Source of the DNA: Planctomycetota bacterium
GTDB taxonomy: Bacteria > Planctomycetota > Planctomycetia > Pirellulales > UBA7805
Length of the DNA stretch: 6,612 bases
Direction of reading: 5' to 3'
Assembly (NCBI GenBank): GCA_030605285.1
Contig: JAUWIQ010000116.1
Coordinates: forward strand, 1 to 6,612
Shown here: positions 1 through 6,049 of the stretch, one piece after another
Numbering within the stretch: position 1 is the stretch's first letter
Layout of the letters: each line of letters starts with the position of its first letter
Translations under genes and position numbers: made by a program
The notes under the pieces: model-generated
Told to the model about the DNA's origin: nothing
The model's database searches: none
Seen by the model: the letters and a program-made list of their open reading frames with translations, nothing else

Positions 1-568
1 CGTAACCAAAGGCACCCCCCGTGAAATAGATTCGCCCGCAGGGTCCCAGGTAAGGGCCCGTCAAATTCGGATTGCCATTGAAGTCGAATTTACCGACCAG
101 CTTTTCCCGCTTGTCCGCCACTCCATCATCGTCGGTATCTTCCAGTCGCCATAAGTAGGGCGCTGAAATCACATACAGGGCCCCGTCATGCCAAAGGGCA
201 CCCTCCGGCATCACCATGTTGTCGGCGAAGATTGTACTTTTATCGAACGTTCCGTCCTCATCCGTATCTTCCAGCATGCGGATAAAGCGACCGCGTGATT
301 TGAGCAGATCCTCTTTGTGGAGATTGACCCCATCGGTCTCGGCCACAAACAGTCGACCGCGATCATCAAACACGGCCAACATCGGGTGCTTCACCAGTGG
401 CGGTCCGGCCACCAGTTCGAGGGTAAAGTCCTCGGGAATCTCAATCGGCGGTGGAGTAAAATCGGTCGCCTCTTCCGAGCCCACCAGTTTTTTTTCGCCC
501 ACTGGGCCGGTCAGGAACAGGCCCAGAAACGCAACAAGAGAGATCATAACTTTTGCACAACAATTCAC
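1..568 (-). CDS. PVC-type membrane-bound dehydrogenase domain protein, N-terminal part (runs off left edge)
   Basis: Only the first 189 codons are in the window. Residues 8-22 (start MISLVAFLG) form a hydrophobic signal-peptide core. From residue about 41 the sequence follows the N-terminal beta-propeller of the planctomycete/verrucomicrobial 'putative membrane-bound dehydrogenase' family: PEDFTLELVAGPPLV, then HPMLAVFDDRGRLFVAETDG (61-80). Two aspartate-rich loops, DTDEDG (101-106) and DTDDDG (144-149), resemble the calcium-binding loops common between blades of this family. Full-length members are often near 1000 residues and may end in a c-type haem domain, which cannot be checked here. 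The chosen start is a GTG with GGAG nine bases upstream. An ATG at codon 8 (545-547) has no such site and would leave a signal peptide without a basic n-region. A run of eight A occurs at codons 25-27. Substrate unknown; probably a periplasmic or surface sugar or alcohol oxidoreductase. Confidence 0.85.
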   Translation of the reverse strand, partial: MNCCAKVMISLVAFLGLFLTGPVGEKKLVGSEEATDFTPPPIEIPEDFTLELVAGPPLVKHPMLAVFDDRGRLFVAETDGVNLHKEDLLKSRGRFIRMLEDTDEDGTFDKSTIFADNMVMPEGALWHDGALYVISAPYLWRLEDTDDDGVADKREKLVGKFDFNGNPNLTGPYLGPCGRIYFTGGAFGY

Positions 569-577
569 CGCTTGATT

Positions 578-581
578 CTCC
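578..581 (-). promoter_or_regulatory. Shine-Dalgarno GGAG deciding the GTG start
   Basis: GGAG on the minus strand lies nine bases before the GTG at 566-568. It supports that GTG over the ATG seven codons further in, which has no purine-rich site before it. Confidence 0.55.
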
Positions 582-777
582 GTCGATGTAGCTTGGAGCG
601 TGAGGAAGGAGACGACGCTCTGCTTCAGGCTATCCAAATATAGTAGGTCGGTCGGGCCGCTGAGAGCCTAGGTAACTCTCCTATTGTAACCGTCCGGGGA
701 AATTTTGGCATGTGGGAAATTGCTCGCTGGGGCATCGATAATTTGCCACAGTCGCTTGAGAGTTTTTATTCTGCGGG

Positions 778-806
778 CAGGGGTTTCCGCGCAGCCCCTG
801 TTTTTT
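778..806 (+). terminator. Rho-independent terminator-like hairpin, plus orientation
   Basis: CAGGGG (778-783) pairs with CCCCTG (795-800). One G.U and one A-U pair can extend the stem inward, leaving a 7-nt loop, and six T (801-806) follow directly. On the minus strand the hairpin is not followed by a T run, so it does not fit the flanking minus-strand genes. No plus-strand gene is recognised upstream; it may stop antisense transcription into the DUF1080 gene, or end an unseen short transcript. Confidence 0.45.
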
Positions 807-905
807 GTGCCCAGGCGGGATCGGTATCTTGGCTTGGGGTCGAAGTCTTTGGCAACCGCCGGCAGCGGCAACTCGAGGGTCTGGTAGCCTGTCGGGGTGT
901 GGCAC

Positions 906-2108
906 TTATCGACGCGGCGCCATTTCAACCGCCCGCATGTTGCGAAACAATAGATCCGTGGTGGGGTCGTGGCCTTGCAGAATAATGGTCCCTTTTTCCC
1001 GCCGCAGCCCTCGCCTTGGGTTGGGATCCGGTTTGCGACGATCAGTCCAATCGGTTACCTGATATCCATTGACCCAAACCGCGATGTGGGACCCCTCGCA
1101 GACGATTGTTTTGCTGAACCATTGCCGGTCGTGCGCCACCACGCGACGGGCCACCTGACGGCGAAAAATACCCCCCGTGCCACCGTTGCTTGGTCGGTTT
1201 CGGTCACCTTCTTCGAATCCATTATGAATCTGGCTTTCATAGCCGTTAGAAAACTCTCCCGGCAGACAACGGAAGAAGATGCCCGAGTTGAGTTCCTCAC
1301 CGGCGACAAAAATCTCGCTCTGGAATACAAAATCGCCATACTGGCCTTTCGATTCCAGTTGTCCCGGACCATCTTGGATACGGATTTCTCCACGGGATGT
1401 GACACGGAAGGTGCTTGCTTTGTCCGGAAAGATCGTCCAGCGATCGAGATTATTGCCGGTCAGGAGTGACTGCATTCCCAGGGGTCGCAGTTTGATATTG
1501 CGAAATTCAATCGATCCTTGATTCTTTTGCAAGCCGATGTAGCCTCGTCCCAGAGGTCGATCGTCCTCCCAGGAGAGTACTTTTTCCCCGTCGAGTAGGA
1601 CGCGAAATTTCCCCCCCGCTGCGGTGATGTGGTAGGTATGCCAGTCGGTATCGCTCACGGAGAACTCGCCGCGCTTACGCCCTACGAAACTCCCGCTAGG
1701 AAACTTGCTTTCCTGGGGTGAAGCGATATTGAGTTCATAACAACCCCGGGTCGGACTCGTCGGCTTGGGACTGGTACGCAAGAAGATGCCGCTATTGGTC
1801 CCTGGGGAGGCCCGGAAATCACAGCGCAATTCGTAGTCGGAAAATTGGCTGGTGGTATGCAGCAGGCCCGCATCGCCCTCGGTCGCTCGGATTACCCCGG
1901 CGTGGACTTGCCAATCGACGTGGCTGGTCGGCTTCCAGCCGAAGAGGCTCTCGCCGTCAAAAAGTAAGATCCAGCCTTCCCGAAGTTCTGCTCCGCTGAG
2001 TCGATTTTCCGGTTGTGCATCTTCCCTCCCAGTCGCCAAGGACAAGGGCCGCATACCGACGAGCAAAAAGAGGCAGAATAAAAGTAAAATAGACCGCTTC
2101 GCAAGCAT
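906..2108 (-). CDS. Secreted protein with two tandem DUF1080 (3-keto-disaccharide hydrolase) domains
   Basis: The 400-residue product has a signal peptide (MLAKRSILLLFCLFLLVG) and two copies of the DUF1080/PF06439 fold, a concanavalin-like beta-sandwich. Copy 1 runs from WILLFDGESLFGW (about 46-58) to IEFRNIKLRPLG (about 200-211). Copy 2 runs from SLLTGNNLDRW (about 214-224) to DLLFRNMRAVEM (about 385-396). Both carry the family hallmark NSGIF[LF]R (about 105-111 and 274-280), a following YE segment (YELN, YESQ) and the closing FRN strand. Family members cleave 3-keto-glycosides in periplasmic sugar breakdown and are strongly expanded in planctomycetes; the exact substrate is not readable. 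An ATG three codons upstream (2115-2117) abuts AAAAGG with no spacer, whereas this ATG sits nine bases after it and gives a normal basic n-region, so I start here. It lies 79 nt downstream of the small beta-sandwich gene. Confidence 0.88.
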   Translation of the reverse strand: MLAKRSILLLFCLFLLVGMRPLSLATGREDAQPENRLSGAELREGWILLFDGESLFGWKPTSHVDWQVHAGVIRATEGDAGLLHTTSQFSDYELRCDFRASPGTNSGIFLRTSPKPTSPTRGCYELNIASPQESKFPSGSFVGRKRGEFSVSDTDWHTYHITAAGGKFRVLLDGEKVLSWEDDRPLGRGYIGLQKNQGSIEFRNIKLRPLGMQSLLTGNNLDRWTIFPDKASTFRVTSRGEIRIQDGPGQLESKGQYGDFVFQSEIFVAGEELNSGIFFRCLPGEFSNGYESQIHNGFEEGDRNRPSNGGTGGIFRRQVARRVVAHDRQWFSKTIVCEGSHIAVWVNGYQVTDWTDRRKPDPNPRRGLRREKGTIILQGHDPTTDLLFRNMRAVEMAPRR

Positions 2109-2117
2109 AAAAAACAT

Positions 2118-2123
2118 CCTTTT
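2118..2123 (-). promoter_or_regulatory. Ribosome site AAAAGG selecting the second ATG
   Basis: AAAAGG on the minus strand touches the ATG at 2115-2117 but lies nine bases from the ATG at 2106-2108. Normal spacing favours the second ATG as the translation start of the DUF1080 protein. Confidence 0.5.
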
Positions 2124-2141
2124 ATTTTTCCAACAGGCCCC

Positions 2142-2172
2142 GGGCAGGGTGCAACGATCGTCCGCACTGCCC
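2142..2172 (-). other. Hairpin in the leader of the DUF1080 gene
   Basis: Minus-strand GGGCAG and CTGCCC (2167-2172 and 2142-2147) pair as six base pairs. They are extended by TGC/GCA past a two-base bulge, and the loop contains the palindrome ACGATCGT. No T run follows in either orientation, so it is not an intrinsic terminator. It sits between the small hypothetical gene and the DUF1080 ribosome site, and could mark an mRNA processing or stability element. Confidence 0.3.
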
Positions 2173-2187
2173 CAATCGCGACGCTTA

Positions 2188-2517
2188 TCACCCTCTCTGA
2201 GCGGGACGAATTTCCAGGCGGACCTCTCCGAGTCGATTTTCCGTCTCCTCCGAATCGGTGTTCAAAACGAATATTTTCAATTCATTATAAGGGACAAGCA
2301 AAGCAGTAATATTAAATTCTCCAGACCCCAAAAAATCTCCACAGGCCTTCCCATTGCAGTGGAGCTGAGCAGGGTAGGCTTGCTTTTCGATTACGATCCA
2401 GACGGTCTCGCCGGCATCGATCCCGGTTGGCGCATGAAATTGACGTTTGTGCAGGATGCCCGTATCGGTCCTAGTCCGGGTCCAGGGTTCGCGGAGGACA
2501 ATGGGATGTGGTTTCAT
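2188..2517 (-). CDS. Small hypothetical protein, sugar-binding beta-sandwich-like
   Basis: I do not recognise a named family for this 109-residue protein. It looks real: it is co-directional, starts 29 nt after the epimerase stop, and its residues alternate as beta strands. A central block, ETVWIVIEK (37-45), LHCNGKACG (52-60), FNITALL (68-74) and NELKIFVL (78-85), resembles the N-terminal sugar-binding jelly-roll of GH2-type glycosidases (hydrophobic strand, NG turn, 'xIT..L' motif, N-x-L-x-I strand). LGEVRLEIR (96-104) forms a final strand. There is no signal peptide or membrane segment, so it should be cytoplasmic unless the start is wrong. The site before ATG is weak (GGA three bases away). 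A role with the epimerase is suggested only by position. The fold assignment is inference from pattern; catalytic residues are not seen. Confidence 0.6.
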   Translation of the reverse strand: MKPHPIVLREPWTRTRTDTGILHKRQFHAPTGIDAGETVWIVIEKQAYPAQLHCNGKACGDFLGSGEFNITALLVPYNELKIFVLNTDSEETENRLGEVRLEIRPAQRG

Positions 2518-2546
2518 AGTTCCGCTGACGGTCGCTGCCGTGCCGT

Positions 2547-3533
2547 TCAGGGGTTTGTGTTTTGCCGAGTTGCCACCAACTCCGCGATGATTGCATCCAA
2601 GTTACTTGCCGGTATTTCGCCGAGCGTTTGCCGCAGTCGTGTCAGGTCGGGGACACGGAAGCGAACATCCTCAAAGTCGCTGGAATAGGCATCGGCGTAG
2701 CTTTGTGTCACGATCTTTAGTGTGGGATCGACCGCCGCGACAACCCTTTCCGCTAGATGCCTTATCGTCACGGGTTGGTCACTGCCGATATTGAAGACCT
2801 GGCCCGTGGTGGTTGGTAACTCCATTAGTTGGATGACCGACTCCACAATGTCGCGGACGTGGGCAAAACATCGCGTCTGTTTGCCATCGTCGTGGACCAC
2901 CAGAGGGCCGCCTGCGAGGGCCGCCTCGATGAAACGAGGCAGCACCATGCCGTAATCGCCAATCTGGCGGGGTCCGACGACGTTAAAAAAGCGGCCAATG
3001 ACCGTTGGCAACTGAAACTGTCGCGTGTAGGCGAGGGCGAGAAATTCATCGATGGCCTTGCTGACCCCATAGGACCACCGTGCCCTTGTCGTGGGGCCGA
3101 AGACGAGATCATCCTCTTCAGCCCAGCAGGCTTTGGAATTCTTTCCATAGACTTCGCTGCTACTGGCAAGAAACAATTTAACCGTATCCCCTGCTTGGTA
3201 CCGCCGGTACATTTCCGAGAGTACCAACTGCGTCGGATAGATATTTGTTTCGATTGTCTCAATCGGCGCACTGGCAATCAGTTCCACGCCGACCGCTGCC
3301 GCCAGATGGTAGATCGTTTGGCAGTCAGCCATCACCTCACGGAGCATCATCTGTTCCGAAACAGACCCCTTCACCGTGAGCAAATGAGGATGGCCTGAAA
3401 CGCGATGGAGATTCTCGTAGCTACCTGTGGATTCATTGTCGATCACGGTGACTCGGTGGCCCCGCTCGAGCAGCGCTTCCACCAGATGGCTCCCAATAAA
3501 TCCTGCGCCGCCTGTAACAAGATCATGAATCAT
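2547..3533 (-). CDS. NAD-dependent epimerase/dehydratase (extended SDR, nucleotide-sugar type)
   Basis: A 328-residue cytoplasmic extended short-chain dehydrogenase/reductase, normal length for UDP-glucose 4-epimerase or UDP-glucuronate decarboxylase-like enzymes. Features visible: the NAD-binding glycine motif TGGAGFIGSHL (7-17); Asp32 at the end of strand 2 (VIDNES), the usual NAD ribose ligand; HLAAAVGV (76-83); the serine region SSSEVYG (124-130); the catalytic Y155-xxx-K159 (SYGVSK); RFFNVVGPRQ (181-190); and the substrate-domain block DGKQTRCFAHVRDIV (216-230) followed by FNIGSDQPVTI (247-257). All catalytic positions are intact. It should interconvert or decarboxylate a nucleotide sugar for envelope polysaccharide or LPS, but the exact reaction cannot be chosen from sequence alone. 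No clear Shine-Dalgarno precedes the ATG; nearby upstream ATGs are out of frame or soon stopped. It lies 45 nt after the antiporter stop. Confidence 0.9.
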   Translation of the reverse strand: MIHDLVTGGAGFIGSHLVEALLERGHRVTVIDNESTGSYENLHRVSGHPHLLTVKGSVSEQMMLREVMADCQTIYHLAAAVGVELIASAPIETIETNIYPTQLVLSEMYRRYQAGDTVKLFLASSSEVYGKNSKACWAEEDDLVFGPTTRARWSYGVSKAIDEFLALAYTRQFQLPTVIGRFFNVVGPRQIGDYGMVLPRFIEAALAGGPLVVHDDGKQTRCFAHVRDIVESVIQLMELPTTTGQVFNIGSDQPVTIRHLAERVVAAVDPTLKIVTQSYADAYSSDFEDVRFRVPDLTRLRQTLGEIPASNLDAIIAELVATRQNTNP

Positions 3534-3578
3534 GGCAAATAGGCTCTAGGTGTCTGACTTCCATAACATAGTTGCAGC

Positions 3579-4550
3579 CTACTGGAACTCAAAATAAATG
3601 CGCGGCCCCATGTAGCAAAGATAGGTGGCAATCATGAGCGTGCCGCCGCGGCGTGTGATGCGTCCCCAGCGAACGGCAATCGCAAAAAAGGTGAGAGATA
3701 TAACTGCAACGAAGATATAATCGAGCACGATTAAAGGATTTTTCCCATCGATCATTGTTGTATTATTGCCCACCCAACTTGCCAACAAGGTGCCCGTGAT
3801 GACCATCAATACATTGGCGATATTGCTGCCCAGCAGATTCCCTACGGCAAGATCATGTTCGACACGACCGGCGGCAACGCTGCTGGCAATGGCATCGGGT
3901 ATCGACGTGCCCGCTGCGACAATCGTGAGTCCCACGAGAGAGGTGGCGATCTCGAACTCTGCTGCAATCCGAATGGCCGCATCGAGGACCAACCGCCCTC
4001 CGCCGTACAGCGTGAACGCGCCCAGGAAAAAAACAGCGAAGCTGATACTCGGGTGACGATGCGGCTTGGTATCCGCTTCCGCAGCTTCGAGATCTTTGGA
4101 TCGACGTTTGAGTGTCCAGAGATAGGCGATGAGTCCCGCGCCGAGGGGCAGGACCGACCAGAGGGGAAGTTGTGGCGATCCGCCGTACAGCAGCATGATC
4201 AACACGGGAAGAGCGGCTGAGAGTACCAATGCCGAAAGGTCATAGCGAAAGGTTCGCCAGTGGATTAGCAGGCCCGAGATGACACCGCAAAGACCAAACC
4301 CGACCAGGAGATTCGTGAGATTGCTTCCCGAGATGTTGGTTAGAGCAAATCCGGTCTCGCCCCGGTAGGCAGCATGGAAATTGACGATTAGCTCCGGAGC
4401 ACTCGTTCCCAGTGCAACGAAGGAAAGACCGACAATTGCCTTGGGGATTTTCAGAACAAGCGCGATTTCCGAGGCACCCCGAACTAACCAGGTAGCACCC
4501 AAATAAAGCAGGATACAGCCGCCCACGAGCAGACAGAAATTTAAAAGCAT
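3579..4550 (-). CDS. Calcium/sodium antiporter, CaCA family (YrbG type)
   Basis: A 323-residue inner-membrane protein, about the length of E. coli YrbG, with hydrophobic segments throughout (about ten helices) and a charged loop at 148-167. The two inverted alpha-repeats of the Ca2+/cation antiporter family are clear. Repeat 1 is GLSFVALGTSAPE (41-53) with NISGSN (72-77); repeat 2 is GLTIVAAGTSIPD (207-219) with NLLGSN (238-243). E53 and D219 occupy the conserved acidic ion-binding sites; Asp rather than Glu in the second repeat also occurs in K+-dependent exchangers. It exports Ca2+ in exchange for Na+ or another cation. The ATG has no clear Shine-Dalgarno. The gene lies 159 nt downstream of the methyltransferase stop, with a candidate promoter in that gap, and is followed by the epimerase after 45 nt. 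Confidence 0.93.
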   Translation of the reverse strand: MLLNFCLLVGGCILLYLGATWLVRGASEIALVLKIPKAIVGLSFVALGTSAPELIVNFHAAYRGETGFALTNISGSNLTNLLVGFGLCGVISGLLIHWRTFRYDLSALVLSAALPVLIMLLYGGSPQLPLWSVLPLGAGLIAYLWTLKRRSKDLEAAEADTKPHRHPSISFAVFFLGAFTLYGGGRLVLDAAIRIAAEFEIATSLVGLTIVAAGTSIPDAIASSVAAGRVEHDLAVGNLLGSNIANVLMVITGTLLASWVGNNTTMIDGKNPLIVLDYIFVAVISLTFFAIAVRWGRITRRGGTLMIATYLCYMGPRIYFEFQ

Positions 4551-4639
4551 AATGCAATCTGTGGGTGTGGGTCGGTTTTGGCAGCGAAGGTCTGGCTGGG
4601 TCCACGGACCGCAACATGCGTGTAAACCCTCTGCGACCT

Positions 4640-4669
4640 ATGATAGAATCGAACGACAACAGTTGACAA
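4640..4669 (-). promoter_or_regulatory. Candidate sigma70-type promoter for the antiporter gene
   Basis: On the minus strand TTGTCA (4664-4669; five of six to TTGACA) is followed after 18 nt by TATCAT (4640-4645; five of six to TATAAT). Transcription would begin near 4632, giving a leader of about 80 nt before the antiporter ATG. Planctomycete promoter consensus is poorly defined, so this rests on similarity alone. Confidence 0.4.
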
Positions 4670-4687
4670 CCGCACGACGAGCGAATT

Positions 4688-4727
4688 CCACTGCAACGTG
4701 ATGCGACGATTATTTTTTTTGCAGTGG
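4688..4727 (-). other. Nine-bp inverted repeat across the methyltransferase stop codon
   Basis: Minus-strand CCACTGCAA (4719-4727) and TTGCAGTGG (4688-4696) are perfectly complementary with a 22-nt loop. The left arm is the last codons of the methyltransferase, and the stop TAA (4710-4712) lies in the loop. No T run follows on the minus strand, so it is not a standard intrinsic terminator. It may be a 3' mRNA stability structure or chance. Confidence 0.35.
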
Positions 4728-5486
4728 CTGCCAGGCCTCATCTCGGGCAAAGAACATCACATGTTGCCAGGGAAGCCCATCATACTGCTCGGCTAACTTG
4801 AATCCGTTTGCGGTAAGCTCCTTAAGCACCTGTTTCTTACTCATCTTATGTAGGGGCTTGATCGGAACGTTGGGATCCTCAGCACGAAATTCAGCCAGGA
4901 CGAGATGGCCGTCGGGCGCGAGCGATTTGCGGATCGCGAGCAGCATCTGGACTGGATGTGAAAATTCATGGTAGGTATCGACACAGAGTACAAGATCCAC
5001 CGTGCCTGCGGGTAGTTTGGGGTCGGTTAATGTCCCCAGTACCGGTTCAATATTATGGACTTTTGCCACCTTGGCGCGCTCCCGCAGCATCCTCAGCATT
5101 TCAGGCTGGATATCGACACCGAGAACTTTTCCCTCGGGTGCCACCTGCGGCGCCATTTTCAGGGCGTAAAACCCATTCCCGCAGCCGAGATCGCAGATGA
5201 TTTGTCCCGGCTTCAATTTCAGTACTTTCAGTAGCGTGTTGCATTCCTCTTCGCGCTCCCGCGACTCCCGCACGAGCCAAGGTGCACCTGCATAATGCAT
5301 GGTGACCGCGATTTTACGGCCCATGTATTGAGTCAACGGTGGTGGTTGGAGACCAGGGTCTTCTTGGGTCGCAGTTCCGTTGCCCGCAGTTTTTTGCGAT
5401 TCCTCGGCACGTGGGGTGGTTTCCAGCACCAGATTGATGCAGGCAGTGGCAACCAGAATCGCAACACCGTAGACTTTGTTTCGCAT
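4710..5486 (-). CDS. Class I SAM-dependent methyltransferase with N-terminal export/anchor segment
   Basis: The 258-residue product has a Rossmann-fold methyltransferase domain. Motif I is ICDLGCGNGFYALKMA (97-112). The acidic end of strand 2 is GVDIQPEML (123-131), the post-II/IV segment DLVLCVDTYHEF (164-175), and strand 5 GHLVLAEFR (193-201). HYAGAPWLVRESREREE (64-80) precedes the domain and is probably family-specific. The N-terminus (MRNK, hydrophobic 5-20, then TTPRAEES) looks like a signal peptide or membrane anchor. ATAC at 13-16 is a possible but weak lipobox. That is unusual because SAM is cytoplasmic. The ATG has GGA six bases upstream; the frame opens further to a TTG at 5522, which would add basic residues before the hydrophobic part and has no support. 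Substrate unknown. The coding end contains a run of eight A just before the stop. Confidence 0.88.
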   Translation of the reverse strand: MRNKVYGVAILVATACINLVLETTPRAEESQKTAGNGTATQEDPGLQPPPLTQYMGRKIAVTMHYAGAPWLVRESREREEECNTLLKVLKLKPGQIICDLGCGNGFYALKMAPQVAPEGKVLGVDIQPEMLRMLRERAKVAKVHNIEPVLGTLTDPKLPAGTVDLVLCVDTYHEFSHPVQMLLAIRKSLAPDGHLVLAEFRAEDPNVPIKPLHKMSKKQVLKELTANGFKLAEQYDGLPWQHVMFFARDEAWQPLQKK

Positions 5487-5492
5487 GATTTT

Positions 5493-5495
5493 TCC
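5493..5495 (-). promoter_or_regulatory. GGA ribosome site fixing the methyltransferase start
   Basis: GGA followed by AAAATC and then ATG (5484-5486) on the minus strand gives six-base spacing. This supports that ATG over the in-frame TTG twelve codons upstream. Confidence 0.45.
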
Positions 5496-5620
5496 AGTTG
5501 TCCGTTTTCTGGAGGTTCGCAAGTCGGAGGCAAGATGGTACCGACTATTGTAATACCGTGCCCCAATGTTGGGCTAGCGTACGCAGATATCTACCGTAAC
5601 GCACTCTGTGCGATAGCTCC

Positions 5621-6004
5621 ATGAACAGGAGCCCAAGAAAAGCTAATTCGGTGCGATTCTGGAGAATCCTTGCGCGCACATTGCGACTGCACTGTCCTCT
5701 ATGTGGTCAAGGACGAATTTTTCGTACACGTTATCGAATGTTTTCGCATTGTAGTTCCTGTGGACTCAAGTACGAACGGGAGGCCGGCTATTTTCTCGGT
5801 TCAATTTACATTAATTACGGAGTCACTTCCGTGCTGATTACGATTGGTTATCCCCTTTTGGTATTCGGGTTTGATCTTCCGGGTCATGTGATAGTGTGGG
5901 TCGCTCTGGTGTTTTGTCTTGTCTTCCCCTGCTGGTTTTTTCGCTATGCAAGAAGTCTTTGGCTCGGCCTAGATCAGCTGTTTGACCCGCCAGAAAATGG
6001 GTAA
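5621..6004 (+). CDS. DUF983 family zinc-ribbon membrane protein
   Basis: A 127-residue protein typical in length and pattern of DUF983. A basic N-terminus is followed by a zinc-ribbon-like pair CPLCGQGRIF (25-34) and CSSCGLKYEREAGYFLG (44-60). The cysteines are C25, C28, C44 and C47, and 'YEREAGYFLG' is the family signature. Two hydrophobic segments follow, about 63-83 and 88-107, then a short polar tail ending DPPENG. The family is found in the inner membrane of many bacteria, sometimes near cytochrome oxidase genes, but its function is not established. It is the only plus-strand gene here, divergent from the methyltransferase (134 nt between starts) and convergent with lpxI. No clear Shine-Dalgarno precedes the ATG; an upstream GTG in frame is stopped at once by TAG. 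Confidence 0.88.
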   Translation: MNRSPRKANSVRFWRILARTLRLHCPLCGQGRIFRTRYRMFSHCSSCGLKYEREAGYFLGSIYINYGVTSVLITIGYPLLVFGFDLPGHVIVWVALVFCLVFPCWFFRYARSLWLGLDQLFDPPENG

Positions 6005-6049
6005 GCAGCAGAGGAATCCGGAGATTGATAGCCGGATCGCCCAGAGAGC

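Larger units (their letters stand above)
569..905. other. Intergenic stretch without a convincing gene
   Basis: This 337-base gap separates the start of the PVC-type gene from the stop of the DUF1080 gene. Short open frames on both strands show no recognisable domain, no good ribosome site and no family-like composition. It should hold the promoter of the leftward PVC-type gene. A TACAAT at 683-688 (minus) could be a -10 box, but no -35 stands at the right distance. A weak 5-bp inverted repeat surrounds CCTAGG at 662-680. The only strong element is the plus-facing terminator-like hairpin at 778-806. I see no terminator for the DUF1080 gene in its own orientation. Confidence 0.6.

Noticed and set aside
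481..500. A8 tract early in the PVC-type gene as a phase-variation site.
   Set aside because: A single 8-mer, in frame, with no further sign of a contingency locus; too short to claim.
681..689. The 9-mer TTACAATAG (minus) occurs here and again at 5545-5553, upstream of two exported-protein genes, suggesting a shared -10 element.
   Set aside because: Nine-base repeats are expected by chance in a window this size, and neither copy has a -35 at proper spacing.
668..928. Minus-strand frame of 86 codons overlapping the end of the DUF1080 gene.
   Set aside because: Arginine/proline-rich low-information product, no ribosome site and no recognisable motif.
1852..2688. Long plus-strand frame of 278 codons.
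   Set aside because: It lies antisense to the DUF1080, small hypothetical and epimerase genes, whose products have clear family motifs or fit the gene run. The plus product is serine/arginine-rich with no domain.
2829..3398. Plus-strand frame of 189 codons.
   Set aside because: Antisense shadow of the epimerase, which has intact catalytic motifs.
5487..5522. Upstream TTG start for the methyltransferase, adding twelve residues.
   Set aside because: No ribosome site at the TTG, while the downstream ATG has GGA at good spacing and gives a normal signal-peptide n-region.
6016..6037. Inverted repeat ATCCGG/CCGGAT after DUF983 as its terminator.
   Set aside because: Only six pairs, and no T run follows on the plus strand; A7 comes 12 bases later instead.
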